From Rikenellaceae bacterium (GTDB lineage: Bacteria; Bacteroidota; Bacteroidia; Bacteroidales; Rikenellaceae), in contig SUZE01000002.1 in the NCBI GenBank assembly GCA_015060075.1, positions 1-64,000 of the forward strand: a stretch of 64,000 nucleotides of DNA. The letters are read 5' to 3'. Below, piece after piece: positions 15,919 through 25,293 of this stretch. Both the position numbers and the translations under genes were made by a program. Within the stretch, counting starts at the first letter, position 1, and each line of letters starts with the position of its first letter. Under the pieces are notes generated by a model. It worked only from the letters and a program-made list of their open reading frames with translations. It made no database searches and was not told the DNA's origin.

Positions 15919-17287
15919 GAGTTTGCGTGTCGCTGTGATAGTGGTGGCTTGTGCGGTACTCGGCATTTGTACGGTATCGGCGCAGGGTGGGGCTGCTGTT
16001 ACGGCATATTCGCCATATACGATGTTCGGTATTGGAGAGTTGCAGACTATCGGTACAGCACAATCTCGTGCTATGGGCGGTGTTGGTGTTGCTTGGCGTT
16101 CTACTCAGATGCCGAGCATGGCAAACCCTGCCGGATATAGCGCAACTTTGCAGAAGAGCTTTTTGTTCAGTGTGGGAGCTGAGGGTAATTTCTTGCAGAA
16201 TACCCAAAAACAATACGATGCCAACGGTGTATATACCGGAGTAGCAAAGAATGGTAAAAATTCGGTAAATATCCACGAGATAGCGGTGCAGTTCCCTTTG
16301 GCGAAGAAGTTGGGCATGGGTATCAGCCTGATGCCGTATAGTAGCGTTGGCTACAAGATGTCTTTCCTTGACCAGAGCGATGATATTGCCGGAAATATTG
16401 GCGCAGCATCTTATACATACTCCGGTGATGGCGATGTTACGGAGGTGAAACTCGGTGTCGGCTGGGAACCATTCAAGAACTTCTCGATAGGCGCAGCAGC
16501 AAAGTACTATTGGGGTAAAATTACCCACAACTATGCTTCGGCAGTCGATAACAACATTGTCGGCAATGGTAGTTACCTCTCGGTAATTGGCGAAGATGAG
16601 TATGCTATTTCGAACTTCAAGTTCCAAGTGGGCTTGCAGTGGAGTGCGATAGCCAACGACAAACACCTCTTGACTTTCGGTGCAACATACGACTATGGTG
16701 GTGGCTTGCGACCAAAGGTTACCAAGAATTTGGTACTGAACAATACCTACGAAACAACGGTATCTTACGAGAAGGGCGTGTCGCAGATGCAGTTGCCGCA
16801 CAGTGTAAAGGCGGGAGTTATGTACCAAAGTCCGAAGTATATGGCGGCGGTTGAGTATGAGTTCCAAGCGTGGGGTAGCGGAAATGATGGACGATTTGAG
16901 GAGAAAATCAACAACAATATGACCGTGAAATATGTCGATACCCACACGGCAAAGGTTGGCTTCTCCTACACTCCTAATCGTTTTGATGTGCGTAACTACA
17001 TGAATAGGGTATCTTATCGCGTAGGATTTCGTTACAGCAACTACTACCAAGAGTATAACGGACACGGCATACCACAGTACGCTGTTACGGCAGGTTTGAG
17101 TTTTCCGTTGCGATTTATGGGTACATCGAGTATAGATGTGTCGTTGGAGTACGGTTTGAGGGGCTCACACGCTTTGATGAACGTAGCACCAAAGATTGGC
17201 ATGATTCGTCAGGACTACTTCAAGGTGGGCTTAGGCTTCTCGCTCTTTGGCGAAGATTATTGGTTTGTAAGACCAAAGTATGATTAA
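15896..17287 (+). CDS. Outer-membrane beta-barrel protein (FadL/OmpP1-like)
   Basis: 463 residues with signal peptide MYRKTIYKSLRVAVIVVACAVLGICTVSAQ. The mature part starts GGAAVTAYSPYTMFGIGEL and has an N-terminal segment (AMGGVGVAWRSTQMPSMANPAG) typical of FadL-like barrels, where the N-terminus plugs the pore. Alternating strands follow and the end is WFVRPKYD. A transport or assembly role is possible; the substrate is unknown. It starts inside coaX and leads an envelope cluster with a TPR protein, LptC, a CNNM protein and PpiD. Confidence 0.8.
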   Translation: MYRKTIYKSLRVAVIVVACAVLGICTVSAQGGAAVTAYSPYTMFGIGELQTIGTAQSRAMGGVGVAWRSTQMPSMANPAGYSATLQKSFLFSVGAEGNFLQNTQKQYDANGVYTGVAKNGKNSVNIHEIAVQFPLAKKLGMGISLMPYSSVGYKMSFLDQSDDIAGNIGAASYTYSGDGDVTEVKLGVGWEPFKNFSIGAAAKYYWGKITHNYASAVDNNIVGNGSYLSVIGEDEYAISNFKFQVGLQWSAIANDKHLLTFGATYDYGGGLRPKVTKNLVLNNTYETTVSYEKGVSQMQLPHSVKAGVMYQSPKYMAAVEYEFQAWGSGNDGRFEEKINNNMTVKYVDTHTAKVGFSYTPNRFDVRNYMNRVSYRVGFRYSNYYQEYNGHGIPQYAVTAGLSFPLRFMGTSSIDVSLEYGLRGSHALMNVAPKIGMIRQDYFKVGLGFSLFGEDYWFVRPKYD

Positions 17288-17323
17288 CGATGACGATTTC
17301 TAACAAAACAATATAACAGTATT

Positions 17324-18685
17324 ATGAAAGTGGTAAAATTATTTATCGGTTTGGCATTTGCGCTCGTTGCAGGCAGTGCCTCGGCGCAGGATTTTAGCGA
17401 CCCGCAGTACGCAAAGTGGGGAGAAACACCAGAACAGCGTAAAGAGAACATTTTGGCAAGTACCTTCTTGAAGGAGGAGTTGGCAAATCGCAACTTCAAT
17501 CAGGCTGCAAAGTACTTGCAACAGTTGTTGGAGCGTTGTCCTGCTGCTTCGGAGAATACTTATGCAAACGGTATTCGCCTTTACAAGCAAAAGATTAATC
17601 GTGCTCGTTCGTTGGCAGAGAAGAATGGCTATGTAGATTCGTTGTTGCTTCTTTATGATATTCGTTTGGAGCATTTCGGAGCACATCCAAAGCGAGGCAA
17701 GGCATATATCCTCGACCGCAAGGCTCGTGAGCACTTGACCTATCGTGAGGGTGACCGTGAGGGTATTCGCAAGGATTTTGAGTTGGCAATTGCTGCACAG
17801 GTTGAGGCAAATGGTACAGCAGACCCAGAGTTGGTGGCTATCTACTTTAAGAATTTGTGCGATGACTATTCGAACGATATCGTTGATGCGATGACCATCG
17901 TTAATACATACGAGGCTAATGCTAAGTATTTTGAGAATATCGATGCTTCGCAGGCTGAGTTTAAGAACCAATTTGAAACCTGCTTCGGTATGAGTGGTGC
18001 CGCTTCGTGCGAGAACTTGCAGAAGATTTTTGAGCCTAAGGTTGCTGCAACCCCTAACGATGAGGCCCTCTTGGCGCATGTATTCCAACTCATGACCAAG
18101 GCTAATTGCGAGAGCGATTTTTACCTCTCGGTTGGCGAGTTGTATTATGGTGTCAAACCTCAGTCGAGCGTTGCTATGTTATTGGCTCAGATATTCCAGA
18201 ATAAGAAGGATTTTGCAAAAGCTAATCAGTATCTCCGCGAAGCATTGGCTAAGGAGACCGTAGCTGAGGAGCGCGAGAAGTTGTTGGCTCGTATCGGTAT
18301 TCTTGAAATGACTGCAAATAACTATGCAGAGGCGGTTAAGGCATTTAACGAGTCAATCAATATTGACGAGACAGATGATGATGGTTTGGCTCTCTACTTC
18401 TTGGCACAGTGCTATGTTGCCGGCTCGAAGGATTGTTCGACCGAATTGGCAAAGCACTCTGTATATTGGTTGGCTTACGACCTCGTACAGAAGGCTCTTC
18501 CTTTGTTGGAGGTTACAGATGCGGCAGTTGCTGCAAATGCCAAGAACCTCGCAAACAGCTATCGCTCGGTATTCCCAACTGCCGAGGAGTGTTTCTTCGC
18601 AGAGTTAAAGGAGGGCGCAACCTATACTATCGGTTGTGGCTTGGCAAAGGGCTTGACTACTAAGGTGCGTTATCGTGCGCAGTAA
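17324..18685 (+). CDS. Secreted TPR-repeat protein
   Basis: 453 residues with signal peptide MKVVKLFIGLAFALVAGSASAQ. It is alpha-helical with tetratricopeptide-like repeats, clearest near residues 285-365 (AMLLAQIFQNKKDFAKANQYLREAL; NNYAEAVKAFNESINI). TPR arrays usually hold protein complexes together. Its place between an outer-membrane barrel and LptC suggests work in envelope biogenesis, which is inference. The gap to the previous gene is 36 bp and to lptC 28 bp, consistent with one operon. Confidence 0.8.
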   Translation: MKVVKLFIGLAFALVAGSASAQDFSDPQYAKWGETPEQRKENILASTFLKEELANRNFNQAAKYLQQLLERCPAASENTYANGIRLYKQKINRARSLAEKNGYVDSLLLLYDIRLEHFGAHPKRGKAYILDRKAREHLTYREGDREGIRKDFELAIAAQVEANGTADPELVAIYFKNLCDDYSNDIVDAMTIVNTYEANAKYFENIDASQAEFKNQFETCFGMSGAASCENLQKIFEPKVAATPNDEALLAHVFQLMTKANCESDFYLSVGELYYGVKPQSSVAMLLAQIFQNKKDFAKANQYLREALAKETVAEEREKLLARIGILEMTANNYAEAVKAFNESINIDETDDDGLALYFLAQCYVAGSKDCSTELAKHSVYWLAYDLVQKALPLLEVTDAAVAANAKNLANSYRSVFPTAEECFFAELKEGATYTIGCGLAKGLTTKVRYRAQ

Positions 18686-18713
18686 TCTCGCTATATAATA
18701 TAAATATAGTATA

Positions 18714-19505
18714 ATGTCGTTCAGACTACATAGAGTAGCAACGGTAGCACTTCTTATTATGGGAGGTGCTATCTTGCTGTTCTCTTGTAAGTCGAAACAG
18801 ACGACAATGGAGGAGTCACTCGATGCCATTAAGACGGAGGAGAGCGAGAACCTCACGATTATAATGTCGGAGAATGGCCGCAAATCCTATCTCTTTAAGA
18901 CTCCGTTGCTCGAAGGTTACACCTTGGGACGTGACCCATACCGAGAGTTTCGTAAGGGAATATCGATTACGACCTATCAAGACGACTCACTCACTACGGT
19001 TAATGCAGTGTTGGTGGCGAACTATGCCATCTACTACGAAAACCGTAAGTTGTGGGAGGCGAAGGGTGATGTTGTGATTACAAAACATGACGGTACCCGC
19101 CTCTACACACAGCAGTTGTTTTGGAACTCGATAACCAAGCGCATCTACTCCAATGTCGATACAAAACTTGTTACCGATACAGATGAGGTTGTTGGCGAGG
19201 GTTTCGAGTCGGACGAGGAGATGAATGAGCCTCGTTTCCGCCGTTGGAAGGGTAAGATGGAGGTTGATACCGAGCAGTTGCGTAATGAATCAAAAGAGGA
19301 GGCAAAGCCTTCGGAGAAGAGCAAGGAGAGTGCAGACAAGTCGAAGGAAAAACAGGTGGAGCAGAGTAGTGGCTCTTCATCTAAAAGCACTACAACCTCT
19401 ACTTCTAAACCGATGCGTAGACCTCAACCTCCTAAGATGGGGGCTCGTTCAAAGCCATTGCCACAACGTCGTTCGGAGTTTAAACCTCCGCAACGAGCCC
19501 AATAA
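18714..19505 (+). CDS. lptC: LPS export protein LptC
   Basis: 263 residues. An N-terminal hydrophobic segment ends in a possible lipobox Cys (ILLFSCKSK). The LptC beta-jellyroll is recognisable (GYTLGRDPYREFRKGISITTY, ANYAIYYENRKLWEAKGDVV, LYTQQLFWNSITKRIYSN). LptC passes lipopolysaccharide from the inner-membrane LptBFG complex to LptA. The C-terminal 70 residues are a low-complexity tail rich in Lys, Ser and Pro, unusual for LptC; the domain itself ends near residue 190. Confidence 0.85.
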   Translation: MSFRLHRVATVALLIMGGAILLFSCKSKQTTMEESLDAIKTEESENLTIIMSENGRKSYLFKTPLLEGYTLGRDPYREFRKGISITTYQDDSLTTVNAVLVANYAIYYENRKLWEAKGDVVITKHDGTRLYTQQLFWNSITKRIYSNVDTKLVTDTDEVVGEGFESDEEMNEPRFRRWKGKMEVDTEQLRNESKEEAKPSEKSKESADKSKEKQVEQSSGSSSKSTTTSTSKPMRRPQPPKMGARSKPLPQRRSEFKPPQRAQ

Positions 19506-19666
19506 AATGTGGTACATTTAGACGAGAGATTTTAATTAGTGAGTAGTGAAAAGCTTTCAGCGCACTCCTGTTAAGCGACCAAAGGGAGCGAATCTTATTT
19601 AGTCCTATTCAATCCTATAATCGCTTGCGCCTTGACAATGGTAGGAGTTTGCAAAACAAGAGAGTT

Positions 19667-20959
19667 ATGGATAATATATATGTTGCAGTATCGTTGGTGG
19701 TGATAACCGTGGTGTTATCGGCATTCTTTTCGGGAATGGAGATTGCATTCCTGAACAAGAATCGTCTGCGCCTCGAAATAGACCGTAAGCAGAGCCGAAT
19801 GTTCGACTACATAGCAGGGCTTTTCTCTCGCCATCAAGGGCAATATATCACCACAATTCTTGTCGGAAATAATATTGCACTTGTCATCTACTCCATGTGT
19901 CTGTCATTGGTGTTGCGTGAGATTGCTCGCATGCTCGGTTGGACATCAGTGCAGGAGGGCTCGATACTTCTCGAAACAATAATCCCTACTATTGTGATAA
20001 TCTTCCTCGGAGAGTATCTTCCGAAGTCGATATTTAGAAATAACCCCAATTTCTATTATCGTTACCTCTCGCCCGTGATGTACTTCTTCTATATTTTGTT
20101 GTACCCGATAACTCGTGCTACGACAATGTTGTCGTATGGAATGTTGCGACTTGTCGGACGCAAGGCGAGTGGTACGGAACGACAGATAGAGTTTGACCGT
20201 AGCGATTTGGAGAGCCTGCTCGAAAATAACAATTCGGTAGAGTCGGCAGCGGAGTCGGATAACGATATAAAGATGTTCCAAAATGCGTTGGATTTTGCCG
20301 ATTTGAGGGTGCGAGATGCCATGGTGTCACGAGTAGATGTCGAGGCTGTGGATATCGAGGATTGCACGATGGAGGAGCTGACCAAGAAGTTTGTCGATAC
20401 GATGTACTCCCGAATCTTCGTGTGGCGTGATTCGATAGATAACATTATCGGCTATGTCAATTCGAAGAGCCTTTTCGAGAGTCCGAAGAGTATTGAGGAG
20501 GCGCTGATAAAGGTTGATTATGTAGCAGAAACGCTCCCATTGCAAGATTTGCTCACGCAATTCACGAAAAACAAGAGCAGTATCGCTGTTGTGATAGATG
20601 AGTTTGGCGGTACGGCAGGTATTATCTCGTTGGAAGATGTCTTGGAGCAGATTTTTGGGGAGATTGAAGACGAACACGACAAGCAGGATATGGTCGAGAA
20701 GCGAATCTCGGAGCGAGAGTTTGTGTTTTCGTGTCGTTTGGAGGTTGAGTATCTGAATGAGAAGTATGATGTCGATATACCCGAAAGTGATGAGTATGAT
20801 ACACTTGCTGGCTATATTATCTCTCGTTACGAGGAGTTGCCGACAGCCGGTACAGTGATGGAGTTTGATGGTTTGCGCATCAAGATTTTGAGTACCACAC
20901 GCTCTCGTATAGAGCTGGCAAGAGTTGAACGAATAGGCAAAAATGGTTCCGAGAGATAA
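19667..20959 (+). CDS. CNNM/CBS-domain membrane protein (GldE/CorC-like)
   Basis: About 430 residues from the ATG at 19667 (MDNIYVAVSL); an in-frame ATG at 19625 would add 14 polar residues. Order: DUF21/CNNM membrane domain (SAFFSGMEIAFLNKNRLRLE, about 1-180), paired CBS domains (about 200-330, VRDAMVSRVDVEAVD and GTAGIISLEDVLEQIFGEIEDE), and a CorC_HlyC domain at the end. Relatives export Mg2+; in gliding Bacteroidetes the family is called GldE, but no gliding genes are visible here. The 160 bp upstream contains no clear promoter. Confidence 0.85.
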   Translation: MDNIYVAVSLVVITVVLSAFFSGMEIAFLNKNRLRLEIDRKQSRMFDYIAGLFSRHQGQYITTILVGNNIALVIYSMCLSLVLREIARMLGWTSVQEGSILLETIIPTIVIIFLGEYLPKSIFRNNPNFYYRYLSPVMYFFYILLYPITRATTMLSYGMLRLVGRKASGTERQIEFDRSDLESLLENNNSVESAAESDNDIKMFQNALDFADLRVRDAMVSRVDVEAVDIEDCTMEELTKKFVDTMYSRIFVWRDSIDNIIGYVNSKSLFESPKSIEEALIKVDYVAETLPLQDLLTQFTKNKSSIAVVIDEFGGTAGIISLEDVLEQIFGEIEDEHDKQDMVEKRISEREFVFSCRLEVEYLNEKYDVDIPESDEYDTLAGYIISRYEELPTAGTVMEFDGLRIKILSTTRSRIELARVERIGKNGSER

Positions 20960-20998
20960 AAAAATCTCAAAAAAAGGCGGAAATAGAAATAAAATCAC

Positions 20999-21006
20999 TA
21001 TCTTTG
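20999..21006 (+). promoter_or_regulatory. -7 box before ppiD
   Basis: TATCTTTG, followed at once by GAGG, 62 bp before the ATG. A -33 box is not evident. Confidence 0.5.
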
Positions 21007-21068
21007 GAGGTTAAACGACAATTTTTAGGAAGCTTATAGACAAAATTAAATATTAAATATTAGTCATT

Positions 21069-23108
21069 ATGGTAAGTTTGAATACTTTAAGAACCCAATT
21101 CGGCGTGTTACTGTCGGTTATTATCGGTGGTGCGTTGTTGGCGTTCATTCTCTCGTTGAAGACAGAGATGGGATTCTCCGGTAACGACCCGGAGGTTGGA
21201 GAGGTTAATGGTGAGGAGGTTCACTATTCGGAGTTCTTGGCTGCGTATGAGAATGTCAAGACTCAGATGGGTGGCGATAACTTCGACTATGACCAGTCGG
21301 CTCAGGCTGTTTCGATGGCTTGGCAGTCACTCTTGACAGACCGTGTATTTGTACCGGGATTTGAGAAACTCGGATTGACTGTTGTTCCTGTCGAGCGTAA
21401 GGCTATGTTGCAGGGCGAGTTGCCTTCGGGTGTTTTCAGTAGCGTGTTTGCTGACCCTCGTACAGGTATCTATAATGTTGCTGCTGTGACCGATTTCTTG
21501 GCGCAGGCTGATGGAAATCCTGAGGTACAGCGTATCTGGAACTTGATTGATAAGCAGGCTCGTATTGAGCGTGCAATGAACAAGTATATGGACCTCGTTC
21601 GTGGCGGAGCATACGCAAATGCTCTAACTTTGAACAAGGGTATCACCGCAGAGAACAATACCTACAAGGGACACTTCGTTGCTTGCAAGTACTCTTCGGT
21701 TGCAGATTCGCTTGTTACCGTTTCGAAGGGTGATATCAAAAAGTACTACAAGGCACACAAGTCGCAGTACAAGCAGACTCCATATCGCACTGTGAATTAT
21801 GCACACTTCGAGATTGAGCCTACCGAGGCAGACGAGAAGGCTGTTGAGGCAACTGCAAAGAGTGCAGGTGCAGTGTTTGCGGCTACAAAGGATATTAAGA
21901 GCTATGTTCGTGAGGAGGCTCACGCATCGTTGGCAGGTACTTATGTTGCTGCTAAATCGCTCCCATCTGACGAGGCTAAGGCTCTCCGTGCAGGTAAGAC
22001 CTTTGGTCCTGAGTTGCAGGGTGATGAGTGGTATGCTTCTCGTGTTGTAGAGGTACGTAATGTGCCTGATTCGATTGAGTTGCAGCATATCGTAATCTCT
22101 TACTTGGATAACAAGTTGGCTGATAGTGTTTATACTGTTGCTCGCAAGAAGGGTGCAGACTTCGCTGCTTTGGCTGCACAACACTCTGTTGCAGAGACTG
22201 CTGCTGATGGTGGTGTAATAGGAAATGTTGCATACTCGACTTTGGCTCCTGAGCTTGCAGATGCTTTGAAGAATGCAAAGAAAGGTGCTGTTGTAAAGGT
22301 CGCTTTCGGCAATGCAATCCAGATTTTCAAAGTGTTGAATACAGGCGCCGTAACTCGTCACTATCGTCTTGCTACTTTGACCTACCCTGTTGAGGCTTCA
22401 CAGGATACTAAGCGTGAGGTTCACAAGAATGCAAGTCTTTTTGCTGTTGAGGCTAAGGGCTCGGTTGAGAAGTTTGAGGAGACTGCAAATGCACAGTCTG
22501 TAATGACCTCGACCATGAACGTAGAGTACGATAGTCGCAATGTCCCTGGCTTGGTTAACTCGTTGGAGGTTGTTCGTTGGGCTAACGATGCTAAGGTTGG
22601 CGATGTTTCGGATATTATCAAACTCGATGATGGATATGTTGTAGCAGTTGTTACCGCTATTGACGATGCAGAGTACAAGCCACTCGATAAGGTTTCGGCT
22701 CAGATTAAAAACACCTTGCTTCGTCAGAAGAAGGCTGCTCTCTTGAAGGAGAAGATGCAGGGCGCAACCTTGGAGGAGATTGCGGCAAATGCAGGTTCGA
22801 AGGTTGAGGAGTTCTCTGATGCAAAATCTTCGGCATACTATGTTAAGGGCTTGGGCGTAGAGCCACGAGTACTTGGTGCGGTAGCATCAGTTTCGGCAGA
22901 TGCAACAGGAGCTGTACTTCCACTTGTTGAGGGCAACAGTGGTGTTTATGCCGTAGTTGTTGATGAGGTTGCCGTAGAGGATAAGCAGACCGTAGATGCA
23001 GAGCGTGTTAAGGCTCAGGCAGAGGCAGAGTCTATGGCATCACGCCGTGCAATGTGGGCTGTACAGGATAAGGCAGAGGTTAAGGATTTGACAGTAGGTT
23101 TCTTCTAA
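21069..23108 (+). CDS. ppiD: PpiD-like periplasmic peptidyl-prolyl isomerase
   Basis: 679 residues anchored by one N-terminal membrane segment (FGVLLSVIIGGALLAFILSL) with the rest in the periplasm. A SurA_N-like chaperone part (VGEVNGEEVHYSEFLAAYENV) is followed by a rotamase/parvulin domain near residues 335-425 (IELQHIVISYLD, ADFAALAAQHSVAETAADGGVIGNV). It helps fold secreted proteins, fitting its place after lptC and the envelope genes. It has its own promoter and a strong terminator. Confidence 0.88.
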   Translation: MVSLNTLRTQFGVLLSVIIGGALLAFILSLKTEMGFSGNDPEVGEVNGEEVHYSEFLAAYENVKTQMGGDNFDYDQSAQAVSMAWQSLLTDRVFVPGFEKLGLTVVPVERKAMLQGELPSGVFSSVFADPRTGIYNVAAVTDFLAQADGNPEVQRIWNLIDKQARIERAMNKYMDLVRGGAYANALTLNKGITAENNTYKGHFVACKYSSVADSLVTVSKGDIKKYYKAHKSQYKQTPYRTVNYAHFEIEPTEADEKAVEATAKSAGAVFAATKDIKSYVREEAHASLAGTYVAAKSLPSDEAKALRAGKTFGPELQGDEWYASRVVEVRNVPDSIELQHIVISYLDNKLADSVYTVARKKGADFAALAAQHSVAETAADGGVIGNVAYSTLAPELADALKNAKKGAVVKVAFGNAIQIFKVLNTGAVTRHYRLATLTYPVEASQDTKREVHKNASLFAVEAKGSVEKFEETANAQSVMTSTMNVEYDSRNVPGLVNSLEVVRWANDAKVGDVSDIIKLDDGYVVAVVTAIDDAEYKPLDKVSAQIKNTLLRQKKAALLKEKMQGATLEEIAANAGSKVEEFSDAKSSAYYVKGLGVEPRVLGAVASVSADATGAVLPLVEGNSGVYAVVVDEVAVEDKQTVDAERVKAQAEAESMASRRAMWAVQDKAEVKDLTVGFF

Positions 23109-23130
23109 ACAAAAAATAGAAAACAATAGA

Positions 23131-23167
23131 AATTAAGGTCGACTCTTTTTTAGAGTCGGCCTTAATT
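23131..23167 (+). terminator. Terminator of ppiD
   Basis: Stem of 15 pairs, AATTAAGGTCGACTC with GAGTCGGCCTTAATT (one G-T pair), loop TTTTTTA. It is nearly symmetric and could work on both strands. Confidence 0.8.
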
Positions 23168-23244
23168 GATGTAGAGGTGTAGGTAATTTCCGTAAAAACA
23201 AGATTTTTATTTTGTTATAGGCGTACTTTGTAATAAAATTTCGT

Positions 23245-23252
23245 TATATTTG
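23245..23252 (+). promoter_or_regulatory. -7 box before trkA
   Basis: TATATTTG, 46 bp before the trkA ATG. TTTG at 23227-23230 is closer than usual (14 bp). Confidence 0.5.
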
Positions 23253-23297
23253 TGAGTTAAATTGCGTGAGAGTGCGCAGTCGAATAAATTGTAGCGT

Positions 23298-24635
23298 ATG
23301 AAAATCGTTATTGCGGGAGTTGGAGAGATGGGTAGCCATTTGGCAAAGTTGCTGAGTGGTAATGGACATGACATTACGGTTATTGATGCCGAGCCGAAGG
23401 CGCTGGCGGAGGTTGCGAGTCTTGCCGATGTTATTACGGTGGAGGGCGACTCGACCACTTTTGCTGTGTTGCGTAAGGCATCGGTGCGTAAGTGCGACCT
23501 CTTTATTGCGGTACATCCTGTTGAAAATGACAATATCCTTGCTGCTATCATGGCGAAGCAGTTGGGAGCAAAGAAGGCCATTGCACGTATCGACAATAAC
23601 GAATACCTCGAACCTAACAATAAGGAGATGTTTATCAACATGGGTATAGACTATATGTTCTATCCCGAGAAGATAGCGGCCGAGGAGGTTATTACGCTGC
23701 TCGGTCACACTTCGACTACGGAGTTTGTGGATTTCTCGGGTGGTCGCCTTTCATTGGTGGTATTTCGATTGGAACCTACTTCACCATTGGTCGGACGAGA
23801 GTTGTCAAGTTTCTCGGTTGATGAGAACGCCTCATATCGTACGGTGGCAATTTCCCGTGATGGAAAGACCTTGATTCCGCATGGTACCGACTCCTACATG
23901 GTAGACGATATGGTCTATATTATCGCTCGTCACGACTCTGTGGGCGAGATTATGGCTCTGTCGGGGCAGGGTAATGTCGATATCAAGAATATGATGATTT
24001 TGGGAGGCTCCCGTATTGGTGTCCAGATTGCACAGGCTGTACAAGAGGATGTGAATATCAAACTTATCGACTACAATGCCGATAAGGCGTATCGTTTGGC
24101 TGAGCAACTTGAAAAAACACTTATCATCAACGAAGATGGTCGAAATACCGAGGCGATGATGGAGGAGGGGTTGTCGAATATGGACGCCTTTGTTGCAGTT
24201 ACGGGGCGTAGCGAAACAAATATCCTGACCGCAATGTTGGCGAAACGTATGGGCGTGAAGAAGGTTATTGCCGAGGTTGAAAACCTAAATTACATCAACC
24301 TTGCCGATAGTGTAGGTGTGGATACAATTATCAATAAAAAAATGGTGTCGGCATCAAATATCTTCCGATTCACAATGTCCACAGATGTATTGGCTATCAA
24401 GTGCCTGACAGGTAGTGATGCCGAGGTTTTGGAGTTTATTGTCAAGCCTAATTCGCCTGCTACAAAGGCACCGATTAAGGATTTGGGCTTGCCGAGCGAT
24501 GTTACAATCGGAGGTATTGTGCGTGGCGATAAGGTATTTATCGCTTCGGGTAAGACCGAGATTGCGGCATACGACCGTGTAGTGGTCTTTGCCATGCCTT
24601 CGGCGATATCGAAGGTCGGAGAGTTCTTCAATTAG
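23298..24635 (+). CDS. trkA: Trk potassium uptake regulatory subunit
   Basis: 445 residues with two tandem RCK units. Each has a Rossmann NAD-binding fold, GVGEMGSHLAKLL at residue 7 and GGSRIGVQIAQAV near 236, followed by a TrkA-C domain. TrkA gates the TrkH/TrkG potassium channel from the cytoplasm in response to nucleotides. No TrkH gene lies next to it in this window, so the partner must be elsewhere. A 40-bp gap leads to the deoxynucleoside kinase. Confidence 0.93.
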   Translation: MKIVIAGVGEMGSHLAKLLSGNGHDITVIDAEPKALAEVASLADVITVEGDSTTFAVLRKASVRKCDLFIAVHPVENDNILAAIMAKQLGAKKAIARIDNNEYLEPNNKEMFINMGIDYMFYPEKIAAEEVITLLGHTSTTEFVDFSGGRLSLVVFRLEPTSPLVGRELSSFSVDENASYRTVAISRDGKTLIPHGTDSYMVDDMVYIIARHDSVGEIMALSGQGNVDIKNMMILGGSRIGVQIAQAVQEDVNIKLIDYNADKAYRLAEQLEKTLIINEDGRNTEAMMEEGLSNMDAFVAVTGRSETNILTAMLAKRMGVKKVIAEVENLNYINLADSVGVDTIINKKMVSASNIFRFTMSTDVLAIKCLTGSDAEVLEFIVKPNSPATKAPIKDLGLPSDVTIGGIVRGDKVFIASGKTEIAAYDRVVVFAMPSAISKVGEFFN

Positions 24636-24675
24636 TTGTAGAAAACGAAACAAAATAAAATAAAATAATTAACCC

Positions 24676-25290
24676 ATGTATATAGCAATTGCAGGAAATA
24701 TCGGCAGTGGTAAAACGACCTTGACCGAGATTTTGACCAAACATTATGGCGCAAAGGCGTACTATGAGGATATAGACAATCCTTATATCAATGACTTCTA
24801 TGAGGATATGAACCGCTGGGCATTCCAGTTCCAGGTACACTTCCTCGCAAGCCGTATTCGTCAAACTATGGATATGTTGGCTGATGGCTCGGAGGATATT
24901 TTTCAGGACCGTACCATTTATGAAGATGCCCATATCTTTGCAGGCAACCTTCATCAAATGGGCTCGATGTCCTCACGAGATTTCGGGACTTATATGAAGT
25001 TGTTCGACATCTCGACAAACCTTATTCCGCAGCCCGATTTGTTGATATACTTGAAGGCGAGTGTGCCGACTTTGGTGAAACAGATTTGCAAGCGTGGTCG
25101 TGACTATGAGCAGAATATAGAGGTGGGTTATCTCGACCGTCTGAACAATCGCTACAACGATTGGATTGAGAATCACTACAAAGGCGAGGTCTTTGTTATT
25201 GATAAGGATACCGAAGACTTTGTGGAGAATGTCAAGGTGTTGGAGGCTCTCTACGAGCGTCTTGATGAGATTAAAGCCTCGAAGAAGTAG
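24676..25290 (+). CDS. Deoxynucleoside kinase
   Basis: 204 residues. It starts directly with the P-loop GNIGSGKT; the family motifs DRTIYEDAHIF (ERS/DRS-type catalytic motif) and the LID-like KRGRDYEQ follow. Such enzymes (dAK/dGK type) salvage deoxynucleosides to dNMPs with ATP; the base preference cannot be read by eye. It lies 3 bp upstream of the methyltransferase gene in a tight operon. Confidence 0.9.
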   Translation: MYIAIAGNIGSGKTTLTEILTKHYGAKAYYEDIDNPYINDFYEDMNRWAFQFQVHFLASRIRQTMDMLADGSEDIFQDRTIYEDAHIFAGNLHQMGSMSSRDFGTYMKLFDISTNLIPQPDLLIYLKASVPTLVKQICKRGRDYEQNIEVGYLDRLNNRYNDWIENHYKGEVFVIDKDTEDFVENVKVLEALYERLDEIKASKK

Positions 25291-25293
25291 TCA

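Noticed and set aside
15866..17065. A 399-codon open frame antisense to the FadL-like gene
   Set aside because: Shadow frame; the sense protein has a signal peptide and coherent barrel strands.
23298..25290. trkA and the deoxynucleoside kinase as a nucleotide-signalling defence pair
   Set aside because: Both are ordinary housekeeping families; a 40-bp gap alone does not support a special link.
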